NCBI GenBank assembly: GCA_018826295.1
Contig: JAHJZX010000068.1
Coordinates: 1 to 64,000, forward strand
DNA length: 64,000 bases
From: Gammaproteobacteria bacterium
GTDB lineage: Bacteria; Pseudomonadota; Gammaproteobacteria; Enterobacterales; Alteromonadaceae
Direction of reading: 5' to 3'
Shown here in pieces: positions 34,668-44,293 of the stretch. Both the position numbers and the translations under genes were made by a program. The notes under the pieces are model-generated. The model did no database searches, was not told the DNA's origin, and saw only the letters and a program-made list of their open reading frames with translations. The stretch's first letter is position 1. The number at the start of each line of letters is the position of its first letter.

Positions 34668-35999
34668 ATGAGTTCACGTGGCGAGTTTTCTTCGAGACTG
34701 GGGTTTGTATTAGCAGCGTCAGGATCGGCAGTCGGTTTGGGGAATATCTGGGGCTTTCCGACGCAGGTTGCCAGCAATGGCGGAGCGGCTTTTGTATTGA
34801 TGTATCTGATATTGGCCTTTTTGTTAGCCTATCCGGTACTGATGGCCGAGTTATTAATAGGTCGGGCGACTAAGGCCAATGTTGTCGATGCGTTAGGTCA
34901 GGTTGCCAGAGGTAACTCCGGCCGCTGGGTAGGCGGCTGGGGTATTGTTACTGTTTCGCTTATTTTGGCCTTTTACAGCATTGTGGGCGGTTGGATGCTG
35001 GCGCACACCATTGAAGCCATTGTTAATTTACTGGGCTTTGAACAGCTATCACAGTGGTTGCTGGCTTTTTCGCTGGAGCGCAACTTACTGTTTTGTGCTG
35101 TATTTATGGCGCTGACAGTGAGTATAGTCAGTGGCGGCGTGGTAAACGGTATTGAACGCTGGTCAGTGCGTTTAATGCCGACACTTTTCGTCATTATGTT
35201 GGTTTTGTTTGGTTATGTCATGACGCAAAACGGTGCTATGGCCGGCCTGAAAGTGTATCTGCTACCTGATTTTACCCAGCTGCTTAACCCGGATTTATTG
35301 ATCAGCGCTATGGGGCAGGCATTCTTCTCGATGTCGCTTGGCGTGGGTACTATGTTGATTTACGGCTCTTACGTCAGCCATAGCGAGAATTTGCCGCGCC
35401 TTGGCGCGGCGGTATCGCTGGTTGATATAGGTGTCGCGGTACTGGCTGGCTTGTTAATTATTCCAGCTATGTATGTCGCTTTGCATAATGGTGTGCAGAT
35501 CTTCGCTGAAGATGGCCGTTTATTGTCTGAAGATACGCTTATTTTTACCGTATTGCCGTCATTGTTTGCCACTATGGGGGTAGTCGGTGGCGTCGTTGCT
35601 TGTGCGTTTTTTCTGTTAATGTCCATAGCTGCACTGACATCGTCAATCTCTATGCTGGAAGTGCCGGTATCTTATGTGGTTGAAAAGCATAATATTGCCA
35701 GACAAAAAACGGTTTGGCTGATAGCGGCAATAATCTTCGCGCTAAGCTGCCTGATCATTATGAACTTTGCCACCTTGTTTGGATTTGTGATTGCGCTTAC
35801 TACCCGATACAGCCAACCGTTATTGGGCTTAATGTTGTGTTTGTTTGCCGGCTGGGTTTGGCGACGCAACGAGATACTGCAGGAATTGAAAAAAGGCGAT
35901 GCTCTGGCTGAACAAAGCTTATTCTGGCGCATCTGGCCCTGGTACGTTAAATTTGTCTGTCCGGTCATCATTGTAGTGATGTTCTATCGTTCGTTTTAA
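34668..35999 (+). CDS. Neurotransmitter:sodium symporter family transporter
   Basis: An inner-membrane secondary carrier of the NSS/SLC6 family (LeuT fold) with about 11 predicted helices, 443 residues. The helix-1 sodium-site signature is SRLGFVLAASGSAVGLGNIWGFP, followed by NGGAAFVLMYLI. SLGVGTMLIYGSYV marks helix 6-7. Bacterial members take up amino acids with Na+; the particular substrate cannot be told. It precedes a NhaC-family antiporter on the same strand, separated by about 70 bp, with a shared Na+ economy being plausible. Confidence 0.92.
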   Translation: MSSRGEFSSRLGFVLAASGSAVGLGNIWGFPTQVASNGGAAFVLMYLILAFLLAYPVLMAELLIGRATKANVVDALGQVARGNSGRWVGGWGIVTVSLILAFYSIVGGWMLAHTIEAIVNLLGFEQLSQWLLAFSLERNLLFCAVFMALTVSIVSGGVVNGIERWSVRLMPTLFVIMLVLFGYVMTQNGAMAGLKVYLLPDFTQLLNPDLLISAMGQAFFSMSLGVGTMLIYGSYVSHSENLPRLGAAVSLVDIGVAVLAGLLIIPAMYVALHNGVQIFAEDGRLLSEDTLIFTVLPSLFATMGVVGGVVACAFFLLMSIAALTSSISMLEVPVSYVVEKHNIARQKTVWLIAAIIFALSCLIIMNFATLFGFVIALTTRYSQPLLGLMLCLFAGWVWRRNEILQELKKGDALAEQSLFWRIWPWYVKFVCPVIIVVMFYRSF

Positions 36000-36068
36000 T
36001 TTTTGATGTAGCATTTTATAACTATAAAGAGCAGGGGCCATAGTGCCCTTAGCCTGTCGGAGCCTTTG

Positions 36069-37538
36069 ATGTCTGAAAAACAACCCAGCTTTCTGGATGC
36101 GGCCTTACCGCTTATCGTGTTGATTATACTGCTGTCTGGTTCAGTATATTTGTTTGGCGATAACTCTTCTTATGGGCCAAACCAAATTGCCTTATTTATG
36201 GCGACAGCCGTTGCAGTGGTGATAGGGTTGAAAAACGGCTATCGCTGGTCGGTAATGGAAAAAGCGATGGTGAAGGGGATTTCATTGTCGCTGGGCGCGG
36301 TGCTGATCCTGCTGTCGGTTGGAGCATTAATTGGTACCTGGATGCTTTCAGGAACAGTACCGACATTAATTTATTATGGCCTGCAGCTATTAAGCCCAAG
36401 CTGGTTTTATGCCGCCAGTTGTTTGTTATGCGGCATAGTGGCAATGAGCATTGGCAGTTCCTGGACAACCGCCGCCACCATAGGTGTAGCGCTGATTGGT
36501 GTAGCAGCCGGTTTGGGGTTATCACCGGCTATTACCGCCGGCGCTATAGTATCTGGCGCATACTTTGGTGACAAAATATCGCCATTGAGTGAAACGACTA
36601 ACCTGGCGCCTGCAGTGGCCGGGGCTGATTTGTTTGACCATATCCGTCACATGCTGTGGACGACAGTACCCAGTTTTGTCATAGCGCTATTGTTATTCAC
36701 CATCGTGGGCTTTAATTCTGACGTCAGTTCTGATTTTGCCAGAATCGATGAAATTACCAGCGTATTACAAGATAACTTTGCCATTAGTTTTGTCTCGTTG
36801 ATCCCATTGTTTGTGTTATTAACCATGGCGATTAAAAAAGTGCCGGCATTTCCAACCGTTTTTATCGGTGCTCTGCTTGGGGCTGTCTGGGCGGTGTTGT
36901 TTCAACAAGATTTGTTGGCGCGCTTGATTGAAGCTGATGTACCTTCTGCACTGGGTATCACTAAGTTAATCTGGCACACCCTGCATGCCGGTTTTACTAT
37001 CGACACCGGCAATGCCAGTTTAAATGACCTGCTAAGCGGTGGCGGAATGTCCAGCATGCTGAATACTATTTGGTTGGTGTTTAGTGCCATGATGTTTGGC
37101 GCCACCATCGAGAAAATCGGTCTGTTGCGCAAGTTTGTCAGTTCTATTTTGCATTTTGCCCGCAGTACCGGCTCGCTGATCACCAGTACTATTGCTACCT
37201 GTTTTGTTACCAATGTGCTGACTGCCGATCAATATATGTCTATCGTTATGCCGGGCCGGATGTATAAAGAAGAGTATGAACGGCGCAATCTGGCACCGGT
37301 AAATTTATCCCGTACCCTGGAAGATGGTGGCACTATTACCAGCCCGTTAATTCCCTGGAATACCTGTGGTGCCTATATGCATAGCGTATTGCAAGTCAGC
37401 CCGTTAGATTATGCATTTTATGCGTTCTTTAACCTGATAAACCCGGTGCTGGCGATAATTTATGCCTACTGCGGTATTAAAATACTGAAACTCACACCGC
37501 CAGACTCTTTGCTGCAGCCTACACAAGCTAAAGCCTGA
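36069..37538 (+). CDS. NhaC-family sodium/proton antiporter
   Basis: An inner-membrane antiporter of the NhaC family, 489 residues with about 11-12 membrane segments. Visible family stretches are SIGSSWTTAATIGVALIG, AGAIVSGAYFGDKISPLSETTNLA and TCFVTNVLTADQYMSIVMPGRMY. The ATG at 36069 was chosen over a TTG three bases upstream; GGAG lies just before it. Members exchange Na+ for H+ or in some cases amino acids or malate/lactate. It lies after the NSS transporter, and a strong terminator follows. Confidence 0.92.
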   Translation: MSEKQPSFLDAALPLIVLIILLSGSVYLFGDNSSYGPNQIALFMATAVAVVIGLKNGYRWSVMEKAMVKGISLSLGAVLILLSVGALIGTWMLSGTVPTLIYYGLQLLSPSWFYAASCLLCGIVAMSIGSSWTTAATIGVALIGVAAGLGLSPAITAGAIVSGAYFGDKISPLSETTNLAPAVAGADLFDHIRHMLWTTVPSFVIALLLFTIVGFNSDVSSDFARIDEITSVLQDNFAISFVSLIPLFVLLTMAIKKVPAFPTVFIGALLGAVWAVLFQQDLLARLIEADVPSALGITKLIWHTLHAGFTIDTGNASLNDLLSGGGMSSMLNTIWLVFSAMMFGATIEKIGLLRKFVSSILHFARSTGSLITSTIATCFVTNVLTADQYMSIVMPGRMYKEEYERRNLAPVNLSRTLEDGGTITSPLIPWNTCGAYMHSVLQVSPLDYAFYAFFNLINPVLAIIYAYCGIKILKLTPPDSLLQPTQAKA

Positions 37539-37541
37539 GTG

Positions 37542-37569
37542 AAAAAGCCTGAATCTGTCAGGCTTTTTT
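37542..37569 (+). terminator. Terminator after the NhaC gene
   Basis: An 11-bp stem AAAAAGCCTGA/TCAGGCTTTTT with a 5-nt loop and T tail. Confidence 0.92.
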
Positions 37570-37612
37570 GTCATTATTACAATAGCGTTTTTTAAATTGT
37601 CCGAGAGCATTT

Positions 37613-40198
37613 ATGTCAGCACAGACTACTAACCGGATCGCCCGTTCGCGCCACGATTATCAGGCACCGGCATTTACCATCAAAACAATGCAGTTAAGTT
37701 TTAACCTGCATAGCACGGCAACCCGTGTTACTGCGGTAATGCAGGTAAACCGTGAAACGCCAGGTGCAGCGCTGCAATTGGACGGTCAACACTTAACGTT
37801 AATTGCTATAACACTTGATGGTCGCAAACTGAGTACAGAGCACTATCAGTTATCGGCTGATGGCCTGGTGTTGCCCGAGGTACCGGATAGTTTTGAACTC
37901 TGCATTGAAACGGAGATTGCCCCTCAGCACAACACGGCACTTGAAGGCCTGTATATGGCTGGCAATACCTATTGTACGCAATGTGAAGCCGAAGGTTTTC
38001 GGCGGATAATGTTTTTCCCGGACCGTCCCGATGTACTGTGCCAATACACCGTAACCATAAAAGCCGATGCTAAAACCTATCCTTACCTGTTATCGAATGG
38101 CAACAAAATTTCAGAACATATCGACGAGCAGGGTTTGCGAACTGTGCAGTGGCATGATCCTTTTCCTAAGCCTTGTTATTTGTTTGCCTTGGTAGCCGGC
38201 GATTTTGATTTAGTATCAGACAACTTTATTACCCAGTCAGGTCGTGATGTCCGCTTAGAGCTGTTTGTTGATAAAGGCGCTGCAGCAAAAGGTGACTTTG
38301 CTCTGCAGGCATTAAAACGTGCCATGCGCTGGGATGAGCAACGCTTTAACCTTGAATATGATCTGGATATTTACATGGTCGTCGCTGTTGATTTTTTTAA
38401 TATGGGCGCGATGGAAAATAAAGGTCTGAATATTTTTAACAGCAAGTATGTGCTGGCCGATGCTGCCAGCGCGACAGACAGAGATTATTTTAATATTGAA
38501 TCTATTATTGGTCATGAATATTTTCATAACTGGACTGGTAACCGCGTAACCTGTCGTGATTGGTTTCAGTTAAGTCTGAAAGAAGGACTAACAGTATTTC
38601 GTGATCAGGAGTTCAGCGCTGACATGGGTTCAGCGACTTTGTCCCGTATTGATGCAGTTAAATTAATTCGTTCGGCCCAATTTGCTGAAGATGCCAGCCC
38701 GATGGCGCACCCGATCCGGCCAGAGCAAGTGCTCGAAATGAATAACTTTTACACTGTCACAGTTTACGATAAAGGTGCCGAAGTCATCCGCATGTTGCAA
38801 ACACTGCTGGGACGGCAGTTATTTGCCAGTGGCTTGACACGGTATCTTAAACGTCACGACGGACAGGCAGCGACCTGTGACGATTTTATCCGGGCTATGC
38901 AAGATGCCAGCGGTTATGATCTCACGCAATTTGCTCTGTGGTACAGCCAATCCGGCACTCCGGTGCTGACAGTAAAGCAGCAGTACGATGCGGATACTAA
39001 ACAACTTAGCCTGACAGTAAGGCAACATACTGCGGCAACTGCCGATCAGGCCACTAAGCATGCCTTATTGTTGCCGATTGCTGTCGAGTTACTTTTCGCA
39101 GACAACAGCAGGCAAAAACAGCTGTTTTGCCTTACTGCTGCAGAGCAGCAATTTGTGTTGCCTGACGTGGCGACAGAGCCTGTAGTTGTTTGGTTAGAGC
39201 ATTTTTCTGCGCCGGTTAAATTGCAGTGTCAGGCTACAACTAAAGACTTACTGCAGATTGCCGCACAGGCGTCAGATGGTGTGGCACGCTGGGATGCCAT
39301 GCAGCAATACTGGAGCCGGCAAATAGCTGCGGTTATGCAGGACGCACCAGTGCAAACCGTGATAACAGCTGAACTTGTTGCCCTGCTAAAACAGTGGCTG
39401 GAAGTGCCAACACCGGATTTGGCATTGACGGCAGAATTATTAACCTTACCTGATTTTGACACGCTGGCAGAGCAGCACGATGAAATCCCGGTTGATGCTA
39501 TTTTATCTGCCCTAAGCAGCATTAAAATGTTTTTAGCGCAGCAGCTACGAGCGGCGTTTTTACAGTGTCTGCGCAACCTGCCGCAGCCGGCATACCGCTA
39601 TCAGCAACAGGATGTTGCCATACGCCGTTTGCGCCATCTGTGCTTAAGTTATCTGGCGCAGTTAGCAGAATATGACGTCGTGTTGCAGCAGCACTACCAG
39701 CAAGCTGACAACATGACCGACACCATGGCGGTGCTAATGGCCACTCAGCAAGCCGGATCTGCACTATTTCCGCAACTGCGGGACGATTTCTGCCAGCGCT
39801 GGCAACATGACGCCCTGGTGATGGATAAAGCCTTCGCATTAGTAGCAACAGATCCCGCTGATACGGTGTTTGCAGGTATAGCGGCAATGCAACAGCATCG
39901 GCAGTTCAGCTGGAAAAACCCCAACCGCGTGCGGGCGCTGTTTTCGGCGTTTAGTATGCGAAATCCGCAGCAATTTCACCGGCTGGATGGCGCAGGCTAC
40001 CGCTTGCTACTTGAGGCGATAACTAAACTTGATCCGATCAATCCGCAAGTATCAGCAAGGCTGGTAACGCCACTGTTAAGCTGGCGGCGTTTTGATAAAA
40101 CCCGACAGCAATTAATGCTGGATGCACTGCAGCTATTAGCTGCTAAGGCTAACTTAAGCAACGACCTGTTTGAGAAGGTCAGTCGAAGTTTGCCATAA
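37613..40198 (+). CDS. pepN: Aminopeptidase N
   Basis: A cytoplasmic M1 zinc metallopeptidase that removes N-terminal residues from peptides in the last steps of protein turnover. The 861-residue length is typical. The substrate-anchoring GAMENKG motif is followed by the zinc site HEYFHNWTGNR (H301, E302, H305) and the third ligand near E324 in LKEGLTVFRDQEFS. A large helical C-terminal domain completes it. The stop overlaps the next gene's start, a conserved pepN-DUF2835 pairing. Confidence 0.97.
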   Translation: MSAQTTNRIARSRHDYQAPAFTIKTMQLSFNLHSTATRVTAVMQVNRETPGAALQLDGQHLTLIAITLDGRKLSTEHYQLSADGLVLPEVPDSFELCIETEIAPQHNTALEGLYMAGNTYCTQCEAEGFRRIMFFPDRPDVLCQYTVTIKADAKTYPYLLSNGNKISEHIDEQGLRTVQWHDPFPKPCYLFALVAGDFDLVSDNFITQSGRDVRLELFVDKGAAAKGDFALQALKRAMRWDEQRFNLEYDLDIYMVVAVDFFNMGAMENKGLNIFNSKYVLADAASATDRDYFNIESIIGHEYFHNWTGNRVTCRDWFQLSLKEGLTVFRDQEFSADMGSATLSRIDAVKLIRSAQFAEDASPMAHPIRPEQVLEMNNFYTVTVYDKGAEVIRMLQTLLGRQLFASGLTRYLKRHDGQAATCDDFIRAMQDASGYDLTQFALWYSQSGTPVLTVKQQYDADTKQLSLTVRQHTAATADQATKHALLLPIAVELLFADNSRQKQLFCLTAAEQQFVLPDVATEPVVVWLEHFSAPVKLQCQATTKDLLQIAAQASDGVARWDAMQQYWSRQIAAVMQDAPVQTVITAELVALLKQWLEVPTPDLALTAELLTLPDFDTLAEQHDEIPVDAILSALSSIKMFLAQQLRAAFLQCLRNLPQPAYRYQQQDVAIRRLRHLCLSYLAQLAEYDVVLQQHYQQADNMTDTMAVLMATQQAGSALFPQLRDDFCQRWQHDALVMDKAFALVATDPADTVFAGIAAMQQHRQFSWKNPNRVRALFSAFSMRNPQQFHRLDGAGYRLLLEAITKLDPINPQVSARLVTPLLSWRRFDKTRQQLMLDALQLLAAKANLSNDLFEKVSRSLP

Positions 40199-40419
40199 TG
40201 CCACAGTACAAGTTTAATGCTGTGCTCAGCACTGAGCAGTGCCTCGGATATTACCGCGGTGAGATCAAATATGTGCTGGTAACCACTGATGAGGGGTTGC
40301 GTATTCAGTTGCATTTTCGCCATTTGCAGCCTTTTGTTGATGCGCTGGGATTACGCGGGCGGTTTCGGCTAAGTGTAACTGAACAGGGTAGTTTTCAGCG
40401 GTTGGAAAAAATTAATTAG
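40198..40419 (+). CDS. DUF2835 family protein
   Basis: A 73-residue protein of the DUF2835 family, whose function is unknown. The characteristic opening is YKFNAVLSTEQCLGYYRGEIKYVLVTT, and then LRIQLHFRHLQPFV and GRFRL in a beta-strand-rich pattern. The start ATG shares one base with the pepN stop, so it is translationally coupled to pepN. No signal peptide or membrane helix. Confidence 0.85.
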   Translation: MPQYKFNAVLSTEQCLGYYRGEIKYVLVTTDEGLRIQLHFRHLQPFVDALGLRGRFRLSVTEQGSFQRLEKIN

Positions 40420-40739
40420 AGTGAATACTTTAAACGCTGAATTAAAACAATAACTTGCTTAACTGTCTGGTTTGACCTTTAATTTCATTAGCTTAGAAAC
40501 ACTGTCGCAACAGTGTAATGATTAGATTAAACCTGACGGCACTAAATGTGGCGGAAAGTTGAGCGCTATTTGTAAAAACTGAATACAAATCAACAGATTT
40601 ACGACATAGCAGGCCTTGCCTGTAGCCTTAAATGATGTAATTATTTTAGCTAGGTAAGCTGAGATCGGATCAGTTGGCTTAGTAATATAACTAAAAAAAC
40701 ATTTATAAATCCTGTTGGGACAGGGGGGGAGATAACAAG
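40420..40739. other. 320-bp intergenic region before the DUF1302 gene
   Basis: No gene is seen here. It holds one perfect inverted repeat (40499-40516, listed separately), A+T-rich sequence that may contain the promoter of the envelope cluster, and a GGGGGGAG ribosome-site-like run just before the ATG at 40740. I could not assign -35 and -10 boxes with confidence. Confidence 0.6.
40499..40516. promoter_or_regulatory. 18-bp inverted repeat, possible operator for the DUF1302 cluster
   Basis: ACACTGT/ACAGTGT arms around CGCA. No T run follows, so it is not an obvious terminator for DUF2835. The regulator is unknown. Confidence 0.35.
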
Positions 40740-42836
40740 ATGAAAAAAAGGTCAATAACCTTTGCTAAGAAGCCCTTAGCTGTGGGTGTTGCATCCGCGC
40801 TGTTTGCTTTGTCAATGGCGCCGGTACATGCCGCATCCTGGAGTCTGGGTGATGTAGATATCACTTTCGACTCAACCTTCTCATACGGTGGTAGCTGGCG
40901 TATGGAAGACCGTAATTGGGATACCATCAGTAAAGTTAACCATCCGCGCTTCGATTGGGAAGGTTATAACGCCGCAACAAATAACATTTATACCCCTTCA
41001 CAAATTTGGCAACAGCCAGGTGCTTATTCCAGCAATGGTGACGCCGGTAATCTGAATTATGACCGGGGCGATATGTTTAGCAGCCTGTTTAAAGGCTTGC
41101 ATGAATTATCTATTACCAAAGATAACATCGGTCTTTTCACCCGATTTATGTATTTTTATGACTTTGCGCTAATGGACAAGGAAGGTGCTTACACTAACCC
41201 TGTTTCCGGCCAGCGGGTCGATCCTTGTGCAGATAAAGATGCCCGCAGTCTGACCTGTCGTGATGTCAGATTACTGGACGCTTACGTTTACGGCAACTTT
41301 AGTTTTAACGATGGCATGAACCCGCTGACGGTTAAATTAGGTCAGCAAGTGCTCAGTTGGGGTGAAAGTACCTTGATCCAGCACGGTATCAATATTACGC
41401 CTATCGATGTTGGTGTCGCCCGCGCACCAGGCGCTGAGTTAAAAGAAGCTTATATTCCTGTTGGTATGCTGACGTTGAATATTGGTTTGACAGAGAACTT
41501 GTCGACAGAAATGTTCTATCAGTACGAGTGGGTTAATAGTTACTTGCCGGTACCGGGTACTTATTTCTCTACTAACGACTTTGCCGGCGAAGGCGGCTAC
41601 CTGCAAAATGTGCAGTTAGGTTTTACCGGTAATCCGGATATTGATTTAAACCATCTGCTTAGCAGTCTGAACATGCTCGGCTCGGCTGTTGCCTCTGGTG
41701 CTTTGCCTGCTGCGACTGCAGCCCAAGCCTATTTGGCCTATCCAACGAAAGTGACGTTGCGCCCTTATGGCAGTGCCGGCGAACTTAAGCCAGAAGATGG
41801 CGGTGAATATGGTATTAAATTCGAATACTTTTCACCTGAGCTGAACGACACTGAGTTTGCATTGTATTACATGAACTACCACAGCCGGGTGCCACTGATT
41901 TCAGGTATTGCCTCTGATTTTTCTCAGGCCGGTGCTGATATTGGCCGCTTAGCAGCTATGGCTGCGTCTGGTGGCGTTACCAAGGAAAATATTACTCAGT
42001 TAGGTGCGTTTTCCAAAGCACTGATCGAGTATCCAGAAGACATCAAACTGTACGGTTTCAGTTTCAATACTACGGCAGGTGAAACCTCGGTCGCCGGTGA
42101 AATCTCGTACCGTAAAGATGAACCTCTGCAAATTGATGACGTAGAAATTCTTTATGCTGGTATGCCGGAGCAGTTAGCCAATGCAGGTTTACGTCCGGAT
42201 TTAGCTGGTATTTCACAAATAGGTCGCGATCCGCGTTATGGTCAGAAAGTGATGCCGGGACAAAAAGCTAAGGGTTTCATTGTAAGTGATACCTTGCAGG
42301 CCCAAATGACCTTTACCCACTTATTCGGCCCAACACTGGGTGCGGATAACTTGTCGATGGTAGCAGAAGTAGGCGGTATCAGTATTCAGGATATGCCGGA
42401 TCAAAGCGTATTGCGCCTGAATGGCCCTAATACTGACCGCAGTGGCGGCCCATTACTGGGGCTGGATGGCAGTGGTAATCTGGTAAACAAAGATGGTTTG
42501 CATACCGGCTTGTCAAACGGTGCCGAAACGAATCCGTTTCCAACTGCATCTGCCTGGGGTTACCGTTTACTGGCTAAAGCAGACTATAACAACGTATTTG
42601 CTGGTGTAAACCTGTCGCAACGTGTTGTATTTTCACACGATGTAAATGGTATTACGCCTGATCCGTTATTCCTGTTCGTTGAAGATCGTAAGTCACTGGC
42701 GTACGCGGTAAGTTTTGATTACCTGAGCAAGTGGTCAGGTGAGCTGTCATACAACGTATTCTGGGGTGGTCAGGGCACAACCAATAATGTTGCCGACCGC
42801 GATTTTATCTCTTTTAACATTAAGTACTCTATTTAA
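40740..42836 (+). CDS. DUF1302 family outer-membrane-type protein
   Basis: A 698-residue exported protein of the DUF1302 family. The signal peptide covers about residues 1-31 (basic start, hydrophobic stretch VGVASALFALSMA, cleavage near VHA-A). The remainder is rich in alternating polar/hydrophobic and aromatic residues, in keeping with an outer-membrane beta barrel; YGGSWRMEDRNW and VKLGQQVLSWGE are family-like segments. It is the first gene of a four-gene group (DUF1302, DUF1329, YCF48-like, RND) that recurs in many gammaproteobacteria. It is presumed to serve hydrophobic substrate transport. Specific substrate unknown. Confidence 0.87.
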   Translation: MKKRSITFAKKPLAVGVASALFALSMAPVHAASWSLGDVDITFDSTFSYGGSWRMEDRNWDTISKVNHPRFDWEGYNAATNNIYTPSQIWQQPGAYSSNGDAGNLNYDRGDMFSSLFKGLHELSITKDNIGLFTRFMYFYDFALMDKEGAYTNPVSGQRVDPCADKDARSLTCRDVRLLDAYVYGNFSFNDGMNPLTVKLGQQVLSWGESTLIQHGINITPIDVGVARAPGAELKEAYIPVGMLTLNIGLTENLSTEMFYQYEWVNSYLPVPGTYFSTNDFAGEGGYLQNVQLGFTGNPDIDLNHLLSSLNMLGSAVASGALPAATAAQAYLAYPTKVTLRPYGSAGELKPEDGGEYGIKFEYFSPELNDTEFALYYMNYHSRVPLISGIASDFSQAGADIGRLAAMAASGGVTKENITQLGAFSKALIEYPEDIKLYGFSFNTTAGETSVAGEISYRKDEPLQIDDVEILYAGMPEQLANAGLRPDLAGISQIGRDPRYGQKVMPGQKAKGFIVSDTLQAQMTFTHLFGPTLGADNLSMVAEVGGISIQDMPDQSVLRLNGPNTDRSGGPLLGLDGSGNLVNKDGLHTGLSNGAETNPFPTASAWGYRLLAKADYNNVFAGVNLSQRVVFSHDVNGITPDPLFLFVEDRKSLAYAVSFDYLSKWSGELSYNVFWGGQGTTNNVADRDFISFNIKYSI

Positions 42837-42852
42837 GGGACGAGCACTAATT

Positions 42853-44214
42853 ATGAAAAAACTCACCCTACTGACCTCAGCAATGGCATTGGTATTAAGC
42901 TGCTCTGTGGCTGCTAAGGTTACTCAGGAACAAGCCAACAGGCTTGGTAATGACTTAACGCCATTAGGTGCAGAAAAAGCGGCTAACGCAGATGGTTCTA
43001 TCCCTGCATGGACGGGCGGCATTACTGCTGCGCCGGCAGGCTATACGCCTGGTATGCATCACCTGAACCCATTTGCTGACGACAAAGTGTTGTTTACCAT
43101 CGATAAAAGTAACGTAGAGCAATATAAATCGCTGTTAAGTCCGGGCCAGATAAACTTGTTCGAGCTGTATCCAGATACCTTTAAAATGAATGTGTATCAA
43201 ACACGCCGTACTGCGTCTTACCCGCAGTATGTTTATGATGCTACTAAAAATATCGCTACCCAGGCTGAATTGGTCGAAGGCGGTAATGGCATTATTAATG
43301 CGGCTATTGGGGTACCGTTTCCGATCCCACAAAATGGGTTAGAAGCAATATGGAACCATCTGTTGCGCTATCGTGGTGTTGCCGCCAGCCGTAATGGTGG
43401 CCAGGCTGCGCCTACAGCAACCGGTGCTTATACGGTGATAGGTTTTGATGAACAAATTATGTTCAAATATTCAGAGCCGAATGCCACTGCCGAAGCGTTA
43501 ACTGCAGAAAATATTCTGTTTCGCTTTAAGCAGGGTGTAACCTCACCAGCCCGTTTGGCCGGTACTGCCTTACTGGTGCATGAAACGATGGATCAGGTGA
43601 AGACACCGCGTCAGGCCTGGACTTACAACACCGGTCAACGCCGTGTACGTCGCGCACCTAACGTTGCTTATGATGCGCCGGGTACAGCGTCAGATGGTTT
43701 ACGTACCACAGATGACTTTGACATGTTTAATGGTTCGCCTGACCGGTATAACTGGCAGTTAAAAGGCAAGCAGGAAATGTACATTGCCTATAATGACTAC
43801 AAGCTGCATAGCAATGACGTTAAGTATGCCGACTTGCTGCAAGCTGGTCATATCAATCCGGACTATGTGCGTTGGGAGAAACACCGTGTTTGGGTTGTAG
43901 AAGCGACGTTAAAAGACGGTACCCGCCACGTTTATGGCAAACGGGTGTTTTATATTGATGAAGACAGCTGGCAAATTCATGTGGCAGATCTGTACGATAA
44001 CCGTATGGAACTGTACCGGGTCGCCTTTGCACATGGTCTGAACTATTATGAAGTGCCGACACACTGGAGTACGTTGGAAGTGTATCACGACCTGAACTCC
44101 CGTCGTTATATTGCCATTGGTCTGGACAACGAAGACAAAATGTATGACTTCTCTGTGCAGTTGTCTGATGCTGATTTTACGCCGGCAGCATTGCGTCGTG
44201 AAGGTACCCGTTAA
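42853..44214 (+). CDS. DUF1329 family envelope protein
   Basis: A 453-residue exported protein of the DUF1329 family. The open frame continues upstream to 42739 inside the DUF1302 gene, but the ATG at 42853 gives a clear signal peptide (KKLTLLTSAMALVLSCSVAAK). Either signal peptidase I cleavage after VAA or, less likely, lipoprotein processing at Cys is possible. The mature part has the family opening LGNDLTPLGAEKAANADGSIPAWTGG. WQLKGKQEMYIAYNDYKL and EKHRVWVVEATLKDGTRH follow. The family has been compared with LolB-like lipid-handling folds. It is followed by a terminator. Confidence 0.88.
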   Translation: MKKLTLLTSAMALVLSCSVAAKVTQEQANRLGNDLTPLGAEKAANADGSIPAWTGGITAAPAGYTPGMHHLNPFADDKVLFTIDKSNVEQYKSLLSPGQINLFELYPDTFKMNVYQTRRTASYPQYVYDATKNIATQAELVEGGNGIINAAIGVPFPIPQNGLEAIWNHLLRYRGVAASRNGGQAAPTATGAYTVIGFDEQIMFKYSEPNATAEALTAENILFRFKQGVTSPARLAGTALLVHETMDQVKTPRQAWTYNTGQRRVRRAPNVAYDAPGTASDGLRTTDDFDMFNGSPDRYNWQLKGKQEMYIAYNDYKLHSNDVKYADLLQAGHINPDYVRWEKHRVWVVEATLKDGTRHVYGKRVFYIDEDSWQIHVADLYDNRMELYRVAFAHGLNYYEVPTHWSTLEVYHDLNSRRYIAIGLDNEDKMYDFSVQLSDADFTPAALRREGTR

Positions 44215-44232
44215 CTTTCATGCATTACGGTT

Positions 44233-44264
44233 ACGGTTGGCCTAGTGCCAACCGTTTTTATTTG
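44233..44264 (+). terminator. Terminator inside the envelope cluster, after DUF1329
   Basis: Stem ACGGTTGGC/GCCAACCGT with a CTAGT loop and a T-rich tail, between the DUF1329 and YCF48-like genes. It would reduce rather than necessarily abolish transcription into the last two genes. Confidence 0.82.
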
Positions 44265-44293
44265 CAAGGTACAGTAGAGTAATAGTTCAATAT

